Of a stretch of 64,000 bases of DNA, positions 22,865 to 40,971 are shown piece by piece. The stretch is taken from positions 59,969,766 through 60,033,765 of the forward strand of contig NC_072801.1 of assembly GCF_028583425.1 (NCBI RefSeq), written 5' to 3'. Under the pieces are notes generated by a model that did no database searches, was not told the DNA's origin, and saw only the letters and a program-made list of their open reading frames with translations. The position numbers and the translations under genes were made by a program. The stretch is from Eublepharis macularius. Taxonomy: Eukaryota; Chordata; Lepidosauria; Squamata; Eublepharidae. Positions within the stretch are counted from its first letter, which is position 1; each line of letters starts with the position of its first letter.

Positions 22865-23063
22865 CCCTTTCCTGTCGGCAGCATGAAAGCAGCTGCGGAA
22901 TGATAATATTTAGACTTTGGCATCCTCATGACCCCGCAATGGGGGTAACAGTGGCGATAGGCACACCATGATTCATGCTCGGGGCCCAGAGAGTGCAGGG
23001 AAGGGGAGGAGGGTTTGGGCTGATCTAAAACCAAGGGGAAGGGCATCCACCTCTGGATGTGTG

Positions 23064-23072
23064 TATATATAT
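23064..23072 (+). promoter_or_regulatory. FGF21: TATA-like box of FGF21
   Basis: TATATATAT lies about 370 bp upstream of the start codon. No ATG occurs between it and position 23440, so a transcript starting about 30 bp downstream would use the annotated start as its first AUG. Confidence 0.55.
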
Positions 23073-23439
23073 CACCCTGCCGGCTGCTTGGGAGGAAACT
23101 TGGGAGAGTGAGACCAGAGGACAACAGACAAAGAGGAAAAGGTCTCCTCCTCCGGCTTTGCTTTGAGCATTTCCATTGATTTTCTCGTTGGTGTTTCTTT
23201 CTAAAAACACCAAAGACTTCTTGATTCGAAGACTCAGTTCCGGAGGAACACCTGGGTTCCTATTGGTGATTGGCGGGTTAGAGAGAGTGACGAGTCCTCG
23301 AAGGCTGAAGCTGGTGGGGGCAGGTTCTTCCAAGCTGCAAGTCCAAGGCAGAGCACCAGAACTCGTAGGTTCTCCCTTTAGCCAACGCTATCGTCTTGCT
23401 ATCTTACGGTCCTTGTCTTCAGCTGGACCTACACGAGCC

Positions 23440-25504
23440 ATGCTGGCTATTTCCACCTCTCTCCAAAACGAGTGGTGCCTCCTTTTCATTAGCCTGATTT
23501 TCTGGGCTACCTTGGCCCCTATGGCCTCAGCCTTCCCCCTTCCCAATTCCAGCCCCCTTTATCAGTTTGAGGGACAAGTCCGCCTTCGCCACCTCTACAC
23601 AGCGGATGAGCAAACACATCTCTTTCTGGAGATCTTGCAGGACGGACAAGTGCGTGGCTCCAGACACCAGAACGCTTTCAGTGAGTATTTGGAAAGGGAA
23701 TGGGAGAGAGGAGCTGGAGGCTATTGTGGCTGGGGTGCAGGACACCTGGGTTCCTGGGAAGGAAACTGGCTATTAGAAAGGAGGATGCAGAAATCCACAG
23801 ATCAGTTCCCATTCTCAGTTCAACTGGAGAAGCCAGAAACCCGGGTTCTTAAGAAAAAGGAATGAGATCTAGTAAGTTACAAGGTGGACCTGGAAGCCAA
23901 GATCCCTGAATTCAATGGTCAGTTTGGAGGAACTTGAACTTCTAGGCATTCTGAAAGCAGAAGAGGGCCTATTTGCGTTATTAAGGGAAATGCAGGAAAC
24001 TGGACCTTCAGAAGAGAAGAGCAGGTGGCAGAATATTCTGGAGAGCAAATAAGGGGCAACAGATTTAACAAGGAGACTGGAGTGAAGGGTTCCAACAAGA
24101 TAATGTCTATTAGGAATGATACATGCAGTTGTGGCAGGAGCAGGGACCTTGTTTGCTCCTGTTCTCTATTTGGACTGCTCAACAAGAGCTGGCTTGTAAG
24201 GACGGCGTGCCTGTGGCTTGTTGCATGGATGCAGCCAATGAGAACCAGTGCAGGAAAGAACTGAGCATGTGGTCATGTGTGAACACTTGGATGTTTTGGG
24301 GGGGGAAAGTTCTAACAGGCTGCCAGGGTTCCTAGATAGTGATCAGCTATCAAACACAGGAATTAGGACTCCTGGATTCTTGAAAAGAGGAAACTGGGAA
24401 GAGAGGAAATGGGAAGGGATTGGTCTTTAGCTAGTGGGTAAGAACCCCTTGAGTGGTTCATGATGATGGCGCCTCCCATCTTTTTTTTCTTTTTCTTTTT
24501 GGTCTAAGTTTTTGTAAGAAGAGAGAGAGAGAAGAGATGGGAGCTGGATTTAAGAGTCAGCACAATACCTTTAATGATTTGGGGGAAAGGAGATATTTTC
24601 AGTAAATGGGTGAGGACAGAAGGGTCCTGATTTTGCTCTTCTGATTCCTCCCCCTGATTCTTCTTTCCTCACCCTCTTCTCTGATGGTTTTTTCTCCCCA
24701 GGTTTGCTGGAGATCAAAGCTGTAAAGCCAGGGATCATTCGCATGCAGGGCGCAAAAACCTCTCTGTTCCTCTGCATGACATCCAATGGACATCTCTATG
24801 GTTCGGTAAGTTTAGCCTCCCAGTTGTTGTGATTGTGGGGAGGGGGGTGGGTTGGGATAGAGGAAACACATGAAATAATCCACATTCTTATAGCTCAGAT
24901 AAGAACAGTGTTCCTCCAGCACAGGACATCAGAGACTTCTTGGTCACAATTGGGGCCCAGTGGATTAGCTGAAACGTTCAGGAGAGAATGCCTGGATCCT
25001 GTTACAGGAGAAGGCGTTCTAGTGAGCAATGGGACCGATCTCCTAAATGATCCTGGGAAGGGAAGGAAGTCTGTGGGGGAACAGGCGGAGCACAGTGGCT
25101 AGCAGAATGAGCTGTGTCCCTTTGGATTTTATGCTCAAGAATCAAAGAGGAGGATTGCTGGCCTAATTAATGAAGTTGTCATCTCACTCGTGGTTCTTCT
25201 TCCTCAGGAACATTATTCAGAGGAGTCCTGCAACTTCCGTGAGAAAGTTCTTCACGACGGCTACAATCTCTACTACTCAGAACATTATGATATTCCTGTC
25301 AGCCTCAGCTCAACAGGGACCCTATCACGGAATCGCCAGCTACCCCCATTCTCCCAGTTCCTGCCCTTGGTCAATCGGGTCCCCCTTGATCCTGTGTTTG
25401 TAGACTACAACTTCTATGAACAGGAGCTCGACATTGAGTCTGCTGACCCCTTGAGTATGATGGGACAAGCCCCTGGTTTCATGAGCCCCAGTTACGTCTT
25501 CTGA
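23440..25504 (+). CDS. FGF21: Fibroblast growth factor 21 (3 exons, 213 aa)
   Basis: Endocrine FGF of the FGF19 subfamily; secreted, and in mammals signals through FGFR1c with beta-klotho. Exons 23440-23680, 24702-24805 and 25208-25504, with GT/AG introns (GTGAGT and GTAAG donors) in the 104-bp middle exon pattern of the family. Residues 1-31 look like a signal peptide ending PMASA; mature sequence starts FPLPNSSPLYQFEGQVRLRH (human HPIPDSSPLLQFGGQVRQRY). Two cysteines, LFLCMTSNGHLYGS and SEESCNFRE, match the human disulfide pair. The C-terminus SADPLSMMGQAPGFMSPSYV matches the human beta-klotho-binding tail (SSDPLSMVG, then SPSYAS), which separates it from FGF19 and FGF23. Human FGF21 is 209 aa. 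The frame stays open upstream to 23176 but without an ATG, so 23440 is the start. Confidence 0.96.
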
Positions 25505-25893
25505 TGGCCAAGAACCCCTAGATTCTTCAGGAGGGGCATGCGGTTGACTTTTTAAAAAAGTGGTTGACTTTTAAAGGAAGGTTTTTTCGGAGCTTGGATG
25601 CTCAAGTTGTCTTGTAGTAAAAGTGTGATGAAGCGATTCAAAGTCAGGACAGGGGTGGAGTGAGACAGCTTTATTTACTGTACTTGACATTAATGATTGA
25701 CATCGTTGATGTATTCCTTGGACTTCCGATTCCCAAAACTGTGGGATGATGCGTGTAAATGATATACTTGAGGGAAACGAAAGGAATACTCCCCATCAAC
25801 GAAGGCAATTTTTTTATTTCATTGGACTGAATTCTTTGCTTTTCGATCTTCTGTTGATGTTAATTGTGCCAGCCTTTTATTTGTATTTTCTAT

Positions 25894-26050
25894 CTATTTA
25901 AATAACTTATTTATTATTTGCTTATTTATTGAAGGAGGCTGTAGACTGTAAGAAAACATGGGAGGCTGAATGAGAAAACTTTATGCCAAAAATAATTTAT
26001 GTATGGTTATTTATACAGAAACGTGTGTATATTATTTTTGCATATTTATG
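25894..26050 (+). promoter_or_regulatory. FGF21: AU-rich element in the FGF21 3' UTR
   Basis: Two TTATTTATT nonamers (25907-25915 and 25922-25930) lie among further ATTTA pentamers near 25895, 26009 and 26042. Clusters of this kind mark short-lived mRNAs through AU-binding proteins. It lies about 400 bp after the stop codon. Confidence 0.65.
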
Positions 26051-26114
26051 TCTAATTCCGGAAAGGAAATCACTATTAAACCTATTTTAAGCCTGAAGTA
26101 TAGATATACCTTTT

Positions 26115-26300
26115 GCCTGGAGCTATTTATTACACTTTTTATCCTTTGCTTTCTTCAAGGAGATCAGGGTAATATGCACAGTTATCCCCGCTTCTCTTTT
26201 ACCCACCCTGTGAGGTAAGTTAGGTTGAGAGAGGGAGAATGATTGACCAAAGATCAGCCAGGTTTACTAAACCATACTGGCTGTCCCTCTGAAGCTGTTG
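26115..26300 (-). mobile_element. MIR-like SINE remnant
   Basis: CACCCTGTGAGGTAAGTTAG and the following GAGAGGGAGAATGATTGACC resemble the reverse of the MIR core and tail. The head is missing. It lies within the putative FGF21 3' UTR. Confidence 0.4.
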
Positions 26301-26335
26301 GTAAACACACTGTAGTTGTTTCCCCTCAAGAAACA

Positions 26336-26341
26336 AATAAA
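26336..26341 (+). terminator. FGF21: Candidate poly(A) signal of FGF21
   Basis: AATAAA lies about 830 bp after the stop codon and about 65 bp before the MITE at 26408. An earlier ATTAAA near 26074 is an alternative. Confidence 0.45.
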
Positions 26342-26407
26342 AAACTAAGACACAGTTATGTGATTCACCAGTCCAAGAGATTGGTGTTAAAGTTGGATTC
26401 TAAAGCC

Positions 26408-26652
26408 CAGGGCTTTTTTTCAGGGGGAACGTGGGGGAACGGAGTTCCGGAACCTCTTGAAAATGGTCACATGGCTGGTGGCCCCGCCCCCTGATCTCCA
26501 GACAAAGGGGAGTTTAGATTGCCCTCCGCGCTGCTGAGCAGCGCGGAGGGCAATCTAAACTCCCCTTTGTCTGGAGATCAGGGGGCGGGGCCACCAGCCA
26601 TGTGACCATTTTCTCTGAGTTCCGCCACCTCTTTTCCCAGAAAAAAGCCCTG
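26408..26652. mobile_element. Palindromic hAT-type MITE, CAGGGCTTTTTTTC family, copy 3
   Basis: A full-length palindrome in the orientation of copy 1. The flanks CTAAAGCC (26400-26407) and CCAAAGCC (26653-26660) are an 8-bp target duplication with one mismatch. The centre is a near-perfect GCGCTGCTGAGCAGCGC-type hairpin tip. Confidence 0.9.
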
Positions 26653-26659
26653 CCAAAGC

Positions 26660-27740
26660 CCAATTCATAAATTAGTTTAGGGGTATGGTAGATCTTGAAT
26701 ATTAAATTGGGAGTAGGTTGCCATCCCATGTAGGAAATGGCTGCTGTGAAGAACTCTCAGATAGTTTTAATAGATGACCCTTTTTAAGGGGAAGGTGGTT
26801 GCTGCATTTTATCAATAAAAATGTAAACACAATGTTATCAGCCACCACAACTTTAAAAGTATTAATCTTTAATAAAACCCACATTTTGGGGGGAAGCCTT
26901 AATTCTGTGACGCTGCTAAGTCAGACCAGGTTCCCACCGAGCTCAGTTTTGCCTACTTGGCAGCTCCTTCAAGGTCTCAGCCAGAAAAGGCCTTTTCCAA
27001 GCACTCGAGTTTGTTTAGCTGCAGGTGCCAACGACTGTACTCAAGCCCTTCTGCATGCAGTGAGCCGTGGCCCCCTCCCCAGGTTTTAAAGCCCACCTAG
27101 ACAACTGAAAAAAATTATTCCTAAGTAGTTTCAATGACAATGAACTCATTTGATTCTCATGCTTACCCCTACCTCTACCTTCTTCCTTCCCTCTCTCTCT
27201 TCATGCAAAATTTTCAATTGTCGTTTCCTCAGGGTAGGGATCTTTGCCGTACTCAGTAAAGTACGTTGGTAGTGCTGAATATATAAACAATACCGTATTT
27301 CCTAGAAAGTTTTCTCTCATTTTGTTTGAATTGTCTCATAGTGTCCAAAGTATGAGTGAGATACATTTAACACTGGGAGGGAGATAAATTTCCTTTTTTT
27401 AATGACCAAAGTGGTGTGTACAAAAGTAAATAAATAAAACGCTCAAGCAATCTAAGAAGTTCGTTTTACCCTGGTGTTAAAAGCTCAGTAGCAGTAGCCA
27501 TTTGGGTTTTCTGTTCCAGAGCTATACTGCCACCATGAAGAAAGCCCTGCTTAGAAATCTCATAGATCTTAGTTATTTCACAAGTAGATGGAAGGAACCC
27601 CAAACAGAGCCTCCTCATCTGAGGCATGTATGAAAGAAGGGGTCCTCCAAGGTATCCTGGGCCCAGACCATTGAGACCTCTATGGGCAAAACTGAGCTCT
27701 TTGAGGCATCTGGGACCCCAAAATAGATCTCTCCCTGAAG
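26660..27740. other. Spacer between FGF21 and TNNI3, nothing recognised
   Basis: No exon was found. In particular, no troponin T C-terminal exon was recognised here, although TNNT1 occupies this side of TNNI3 in mammals. Confidence 0.45.
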
Positions 27741-27746
27741 TCCATC

Positions 27747-27970
27747 TAGGGTTACCAGCCTCAACTGGGGGTGGGGGGGTGGGGCTGGAGATCTGGAATT
27801 ACAACTAATCTCCAAACCACAGAGATCAGTTCTCCTGTAGAAAATGGCAGTTTTTGAGGGCAATCTCTGGTATTATATCCTGCTGAACTCCTTTCCTTCC
27901 CCAAACCCTTCCACCTCACGCTCCACCTCCAAATCTCCAGGAATTTTCCAACCCATACTTGGCAACTCTA
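27747..27970. mobile_element. TAGGGTTGCCAG-family MITE
   Basis: The ends are TAGGGTTACCAGCC and ACTTGGCAACTCTA. The flanks AGTCCATC (27739-27746) and AGTCCACC (27971-27978) make an 8-bp target duplication with one mismatch. Length is 224 bp. Confidence 0.85.
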
Positions 27971-28589
27971 AGTCCACCTCCATCAAGAGATATGCATAGA
28001 GATAGAAAATGCCCATCCAACCTGAATTTCCTTCCTTTTAACAGAAGCTTTTTGCAAATTTTTTGGGAAAGTGTTGCGAAATAGGGCAAAAAGTGACCAC
28101 CTGTTCAAAGTGAGGGCCACCATGGTCCAGAAGGTATTTGCCTTGATTCTTAATTGGCTTTCTGTTTCTTGCAAAAGAAACAAAATCTGATTGGCTACAG
28201 GATGTTGTGATCCTCGTGTGATCCTTGATGGGCTGGAATCACTTCCTAAACCAGGAAGGAGAATTAGCTCTTATAAATGGCATTGAAGTGTCAAATGAAA
28301 GGGTAAATAATGGCTTCTGCAATCAATGCTGAAAAATCTGACACAAGACCCGTGGCTATATCTAGCATGCTGTTCTTTATATCATATATGCTCCTGCTGC
28401 TTGTTGAAAATATGCTGACTCTTTATTTGAAAAATAAAAGGAATAAGATTTTTGGGGGGGAAGAAGAACAGCCCAAAGGCCTTTCACTGTTTACTCATTT
28501 CCAGAAGATCCCTGTTAGAACAGGCGTTCACAACTTTTATATACAGAAAAGTCATGAGACAGACTAGATCTAACTGAAAAGAGTATGGA

Positions 28590-28835
28590 ATTAAGAACAC
28601 CCTTGTGGAATCAGATCAAGAGTTCATCTAGTTCAGCGTCCAACTTCCCACAGAGGCCAACAATTTGCCCCCTGGAAGCCCCCCAAGCAGGAAAGAAAAG
28701 AAACAGCCGTCTTCTGAGGTGGCCTCCAAGGACTGGTATTCAGAGGCGCACAGCCTCTCTGAAGAAGGAAGCTCCATTTTCTCATTATCATGACTGATAT
28801 CTAATAAGAGCTCATTAACAGAATGTTCTCCCATT
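28590..28835 (-). mobile_element. CR1-like LINE 3' fragment
   Basis: It shares the order AAGAACACCCTTGTGGAATC, TCATCTAGTTCAGCGTCC, TTCAGAGGC and CATGACTGATATCTAATA with the copies at 55925 and 63064, the familiar reptile CR1 3' region read in reverse. Confidence 0.6.
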
Positions 28836-28839
28836 TATC

Positions 28840-30510
28840 TTACCTTAGAACTAAAAATTAATTTGTCCTTCCCTGCCCTCGCCGCTAATTCTCAAAATTG
28901 GCAAGTTTTGTTGATGAAATTATCTGAATGTTGAGTGTGCCTGACTATTCTGTGACAACTTTCATCCCATAGCCAGTACTTGATAATAATTTACATCTGA
29001 CACGAAGTGGTAGACAGGCAGCCTACCTCTCAGGTGCCATGTTCACAACTCATTTATCAAGGGTTCAACCCCAGTGAAATCAATGGGCTTAGACTGGAGT
29101 AACTTTCCTTAGGATCGCACTGTAAGTCCCTTTTCTCTTTTCTCCATCCACCTGCCTGGTCCAAAACAGAGGTCTACCAGCTGTACATGTCATTAAAAGT
29201 ATTCTCCTAAGAGTACCCGGTGTTAAGAACATCCAAAGTTCTCTTAAGAATGTTGTGAGCACTTGAGGGGCATCGTGCACCAAAAACTTTGATGGCAAGT
29301 TAATGGTGTACTCACCCCCCCAAGCTTTGAAAGAATTGATAGACGGGATTCAAAAATGTGGCAGGATAGTAACATTCATTGAATTTTCAAAGATCTTAAT
29401 TGACTTGTGATCTGGAGACACACTTGGATATGAATACGTACAAAACATTGCCCTTTCAACTCTACTTTTTATTTGTAATTTCCCCTCACGTATTAGCTTT
29501 TTAAAAAAGGATTTTCCTCCCCTGAACTAGCATTTATTTTATTTTTTCTCCCTATCTGGTAGGAAACATGTACATGTGCATCAGTAACCCACACATGTGC
29601 TCAATTAATTTAATGTTGACTGCTCTGCTCATCCCCACCCCCGGATCAGTTCACAACGGCAGACTTAAAAAAATATTTTTATGGTGTCTAGATCCACCGC
29701 CCCCCTCCCCCAAGAGTGGAGGGAACCCCTGGAGAGCAGGATGGAGAACAATAATTCAGCAGGGCTCTACTACTTTTCGCTACAGGAATCCACACCGGGG
29801 AACCAATAATACTTCATTTTATCTTCTTGTAAGTAGATTTCAAAGCATCCATGGATTGGGGAGAACCCAAGGAATCTCGTCTGAGAAACAGAAGACAGAA
29901 AAATAAGCAGGAAAATAATCCATTTCTAAATGAGGATATTTACAGTCATACTTTTAGCCTCGCCTGCAGCTTGGTTCTCACATTCAAGAGAACAACTGAG
30001 GTGAGAGAATCTTGACAGGATAGACTATACTCTACCACTTCAGTGGATTTCTGCTCTGAAAGTCCCTCTGCATTAAAAAAACCCCTCACCTCTCCACATG
30101 AAGAGAGAACTTGCACAGCAAAGAGAAGCGTTTTATGCCTCTCCCACCATGTGGTGTTTATTTTCTATTTGCTGTATGTTTTTAACATAGGGAAGCATTC
30201 CAAAATGGAATTGTCCACCTATGGTCCGAAGGGGTACAGTCTACCAGGTGAAGTAGTCACTGCTACTTCATTCTCCTGACTGTGCTAAAAAAGCTTCCTA
30301 CATCACTCTGGGTTGGATCCAGCCAGCTGGGCAAGTGCCACACAGAAGGGTTCATCTCTTTACTGTTATTTCACATCCTTCACTGTTCTCAGCTGGATAT
30401 GTGCATTAAAAAAAACACCTGAATTCTGTGCCAAATACACTCATTCGCTCTCTTTTTCAAGGATTTTTCAAACTGCCTCACACTTAAACTTTGATCTTGC
30501 CTATTGTAGT
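28840..30510. other. Spacer, nothing recognised
   Basis: No exon, SINE or LINE was recognised on either strand. Confidence 0.4.
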
Positions 30511-30514
30511 GATA

Positions 30515-30712
30515 ACCTGCCCTGGATAGCCCAAAGCAAGCCAGATCCTGTCAGATCTCAGAAGCTAAGCAGGGTTGGCCTTGGTTAGTAATTGGATGGG
30601 AGACCTCCAATGAAGAACAGGGATACAGAGGAAAGCAATGGTAAATCACCTCTGTCCCTTGCCTTGAAAACCCCAGCAGGGGTCACTGACTTGATGGTAC
30701 TTTCCACTACCA
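30515..30712 (+). mobile_element. 5S-rRNA-headed SINE (5S-Sauria type)
   Basis: The head contains CAGATCTCAGAAGCTAAGCA, then GGGTTGGCCTTGGTTAGTAA and TTGGATGGGAGACC. The body has AAGCAATGGTAAATCACCTC, CCCAGCAGGGGTCACTG and GACTTGATGG. Confidence 0.87.
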
Positions 30713-31120
30713 CTGTGACCATGAGTTCGAAGGTGGCTTCTCATGGGTGTCCAAATAAGGGGAGCTTTAGAGTTAAAAATAGAAAATGATCTCTGCCTAT
30801 ATAGAAAAAATATTTTTCAGCTTGAATGAAAACTGGATTTATTTTGAAAAGGCTTTGTTTTTCACCATTTTAAACTGTTCTTTTAAAAATGTAGTCAGTT
30901 TTCAACTTAATGATAAAAGGTTACATGATTACAAAAGACTTTTGTTAGTGTCACTAAGTATTTATACGAGGTTCAATATTTTGGTACCAAGTGAAATATC
31001 TATCACTGTCTCTTTCCAAGTAGGGGATCATTTTTACTACATATGTTACACAAACTTGTGCGCATTGCGGGGGTGTCAGTTACTGACCAACAAAGTTCCA
31101 TCTTGTAATTAAAAACAGAT

Positions 31121-31126
31121 TTTAAT
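31121..31126 (-). terminator. TNNI3: Candidate poly(A) signal of TNNI3 (ATTAAA)
   Basis: The first hexamer variant seen downstream of the TNNI3 stop on the - strand is about 525 bp away. If it is used, the MITE at 31344-31603 lies inside the 3' UTR. I saw no AATAAA nearer the stop. Confidence 0.35.
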
Positions 31127-31343
31127 CTTGCAAGTCTTTTACAGACACGGGCTTGATAGAATCTATCCGGAAGTCGTTTGGATCCGGAAATATGGAGGGT
31201 ATGACAGGTTGGCTGTTGCTTTAAGCTGTGAATAAACTTTATCCAAGGTGACTATTTCCCAGATCTTGGGAAAAAATTTCTTTCTACAGACATATTTTGC
31301 ACAGCATTTTGACCTCATGCTGCCTAGCATCGTATCCTCCCTG

Positions 31344-31603
31344 CAGGGCTTTTTTTCTGGGAAAAGAGGTGGTGGAACTCAGTGGGTTGCCCTAGGAGAA
31401 AATGGTCACATGGCTGGTGGCCCCGCCCCCTGATCTCCAGACAGAGGGGAGCTTAGATGGCCCTCCGCACCGCTCAGCGGTGCGGAGGGCAATCTAAGCT
31501 CCCCTCTGTCTGGAGATCAGGGGGCGGGGCCACCAGCCATGTGACCATTTTCAAGAGGTTCCGGAACTCCATTCCACCCCGTTCCCGCTGAAAAAAAGCC
31601 CTG
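31344..31603. mobile_element. Palindromic hAT-type MITE, copy 4, just past the TNNI3 stop
   Basis: A full-length palindrome in the orientation of copy 2. The flanks CCTCCCTG (31336-31343) and CCTCCCTC (31604-31611) match at 7 of 8. Its edge is 48 bp from the TNNI3 stop codon. The central arms around 31399-31550 pair almost perfectly. Confidence 0.9.
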
Positions 31604-31651
31604 CCTCCCTCTATAATCCACACAGGGCAGCTATTTCTCTCACCTCAGGGT

Positions 31652-39195
<7,544 letters not shown>

Positions 39196-39218
39196 TTTGG
39201 AAAATAAAACTTCAATCA

Positions 39219-39258
39219 ACTGGGGGGGAAAGAGAAAAAAGTATTATTCTTTTATATA
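39219..39258 (-). promoter_or_regulatory. TNNI3: 5' boundary of TNNI3: TATA-like box and a competing splice acceptor
   Basis: On the - strand TATATAAAAG (39249-39258) lies about 55 bp before the ATG and could drive a very short leader. A strong pyrimidine tract ending CCCCCCCAG with the AG at 39220-39221 could instead make the ATG exon an internal one (39185-39219) preceded by a non-coding exon. The sequence alone does not decide. GATA-like sites (GGATAA near 39357, AGATA near 39294) lie just upstream. Confidence 0.5.
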
Positions 39259-39459
39259 TGTACATCTTCACTTTTCCTCCAGGGGGCACAAGTATCTTTC
39301 TGCTTCCTTAGGGAGCTCAAGAGAAGAAGGTTATGGAAGTCGCTTCCTTCTGGTTATCCTTGGAAAAGTAGACATCAGAAAATTTGATCAAGAAAGGCAG
39401 CTTTTTTTTCTAAATCAAGAGTCTGGCACTGAGGCAGCAAATTTTGATTTAATCTCAGA

Positions 39460-40360
39460 TTATTAGGTTTCTAGTCCTTCATCCCACAAACCACAGAGAG
39501 ATTGCCAACAGCAATCACGTAAGTAATAGATTTCTGTGTAAGTTCCTTCTACCCTGACAAAATGCATACCAGAACAACGCTTCTAAATTCCTTGAGAGTG
39601 TAGTATAACAATAATCCAAAATCTCCGCACCCATTTCCCTTTTATTAACAATTATACACAATGTCTTCAGTTTAGACATCAAAACAATACAAAGTATTAG
39701 CTGTACACAGGCAATTCATAAAGCAAGACAGAGTGTTTGCTTGAGTCCAGAAGTTGGTTTACGCACTAGTAAATTCCTACGCAAAATTAGCTTCAGACAG
39801 CTCTAATAAAGAAGGTGTGTTGCATTCCAGCATTCTCATTGCTCTGCATTTTCAAGTGATTGCTTCATATTAAAATAATCTCTAACTGTCCCGCTTATTT
39901 GGAGCTCACAAAAAATAAAACACTGGGAAAGATTTTTTTAATCTATATATTCTTAGATAGCATGAACTAAATCCTTGCAGCTGTCTAGTCAAATAACCTT
40001 AGTTCATTATTACTCTTTTAATTGGAACAGAAATGTATCTGTTTTAATTGCTAAACATTCCACAAGCACGTAACTGCTTGTTGGCCATTAACCAATAAGC
40101 CGTATCTTTGAATTATGCTATGTTCCCATCCTCGACTGAGGCAGCATCCACACGGCCATGGTTTTCTATGGTCCTTCTATTTTAGAAGCATTAGTAGCCA
40201 TTAAAGGAGGCCTCCACATGATCATTTCCCATGCACTTTCCTTGCCTCAGCCTCCCACAGCTGCCACCAACACGACTCCCATGCCACCAAAGGTCTGCTT
40301 TAAAAAAAAATCGGTAGTTGATGTACCACTGTAGAGTTGCTATAGAGATATGTCAATTAC
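39460..40360. other. TNNI3 upstream flank, nothing recognised
   Basis: AT-rich sequence with no exon or repeat recognised. Confidence 0.4.
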
Positions 40361-40366
40361 TGGTTT

Positions 40367-40971
40367 TTAAAGCACCCCCTCCTCCAAGTCCTTTGGTGGT
40401 GTGGGGGTGGGAATGTTGACTGTTGAGACTGAGGCAAGAAAGATGGTACTGATGTGATTAATACCTGCAAAAATACACACCTTCCTGTCCGCACAGTGTG
40501 CAAAGAGGCTTCCGATGTGATCTTTCCCAAAAGATTGTACCAAACCAGGTTTGGGAAAGATTGTATCGAAGGTGCGGGAAACACACATAAAGTAGATGAC
40601 TGGACCCAGCTGGAGTATGGACACAGCTTGAATACCATCCACGTTACTCCCCAGAATCTTTTGATTCCTTCATTTCCCAAGTAAATTGTATACAAGAACA
40701 AGGTGTACCTTTGACGTATTCCAGATTTCCCTCCTAGTTATCTCAAGGGCGTCCTGATCTGAGCCAGCGTTTCTTCCTTGTTAAGCAACTCTACATAAAG
40801 GCTCAAAGAGGCATTTCCTTCTTGGTCATGGCTTGCAAATGTACTTTTGAAGGCATAATCAGCCACTGAGAGCATTTGTTCGGGAGCCCTCTTTGCTAAA
40901 TCTGTGACATGCGCGAAGAAAGTGCATTCTGTACACTCCCAGAGGTCTGCAAATACCTCATGTGTATCCAA
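40367..40971 (-). other. Unassigned coding-like segment, possible pseudogene
   Basis: Two - strand frames (78 codons from 40971; then 91-114 codons to about 40357) abut near 40700-40738 and could once have been one frame. Translations such as VTDLAKRAPEQMLSVADYAF and IGSLFAHCADRKVCIFAGIN look more protein-like than the flanks, but I recognise no family. No GT/AG exon structure was evident. It lies between TNNI3 and the end of DNAAF3 on the same strand as both. Confidence 0.25.

Noticed and set aside
22153-23060. PPAR response element for FGF21
   Set aside because: Only an isolated AGGTCA half site and partial matches were seen; no DR1 repeat is convincing.
23176-23439. Open frame extending FGF21 upstream by 88 codons
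   Set aside because: It has no ATG, lies in the presumed 5' UTR, and the signal peptide and human alignment begin at 23440.
30515-30712. 5S rRNA gene
   Set aside because: Only part of the 5S sequence is present and it runs directly into a SINE body found in all copies.
26660-31340. TNNT1 or another troponin T gene, expected from mammalian order
   Set aside because: No troponin T exon, Glu-rich N-terminal exon or GRWK-type C-terminus was found in the spacer.
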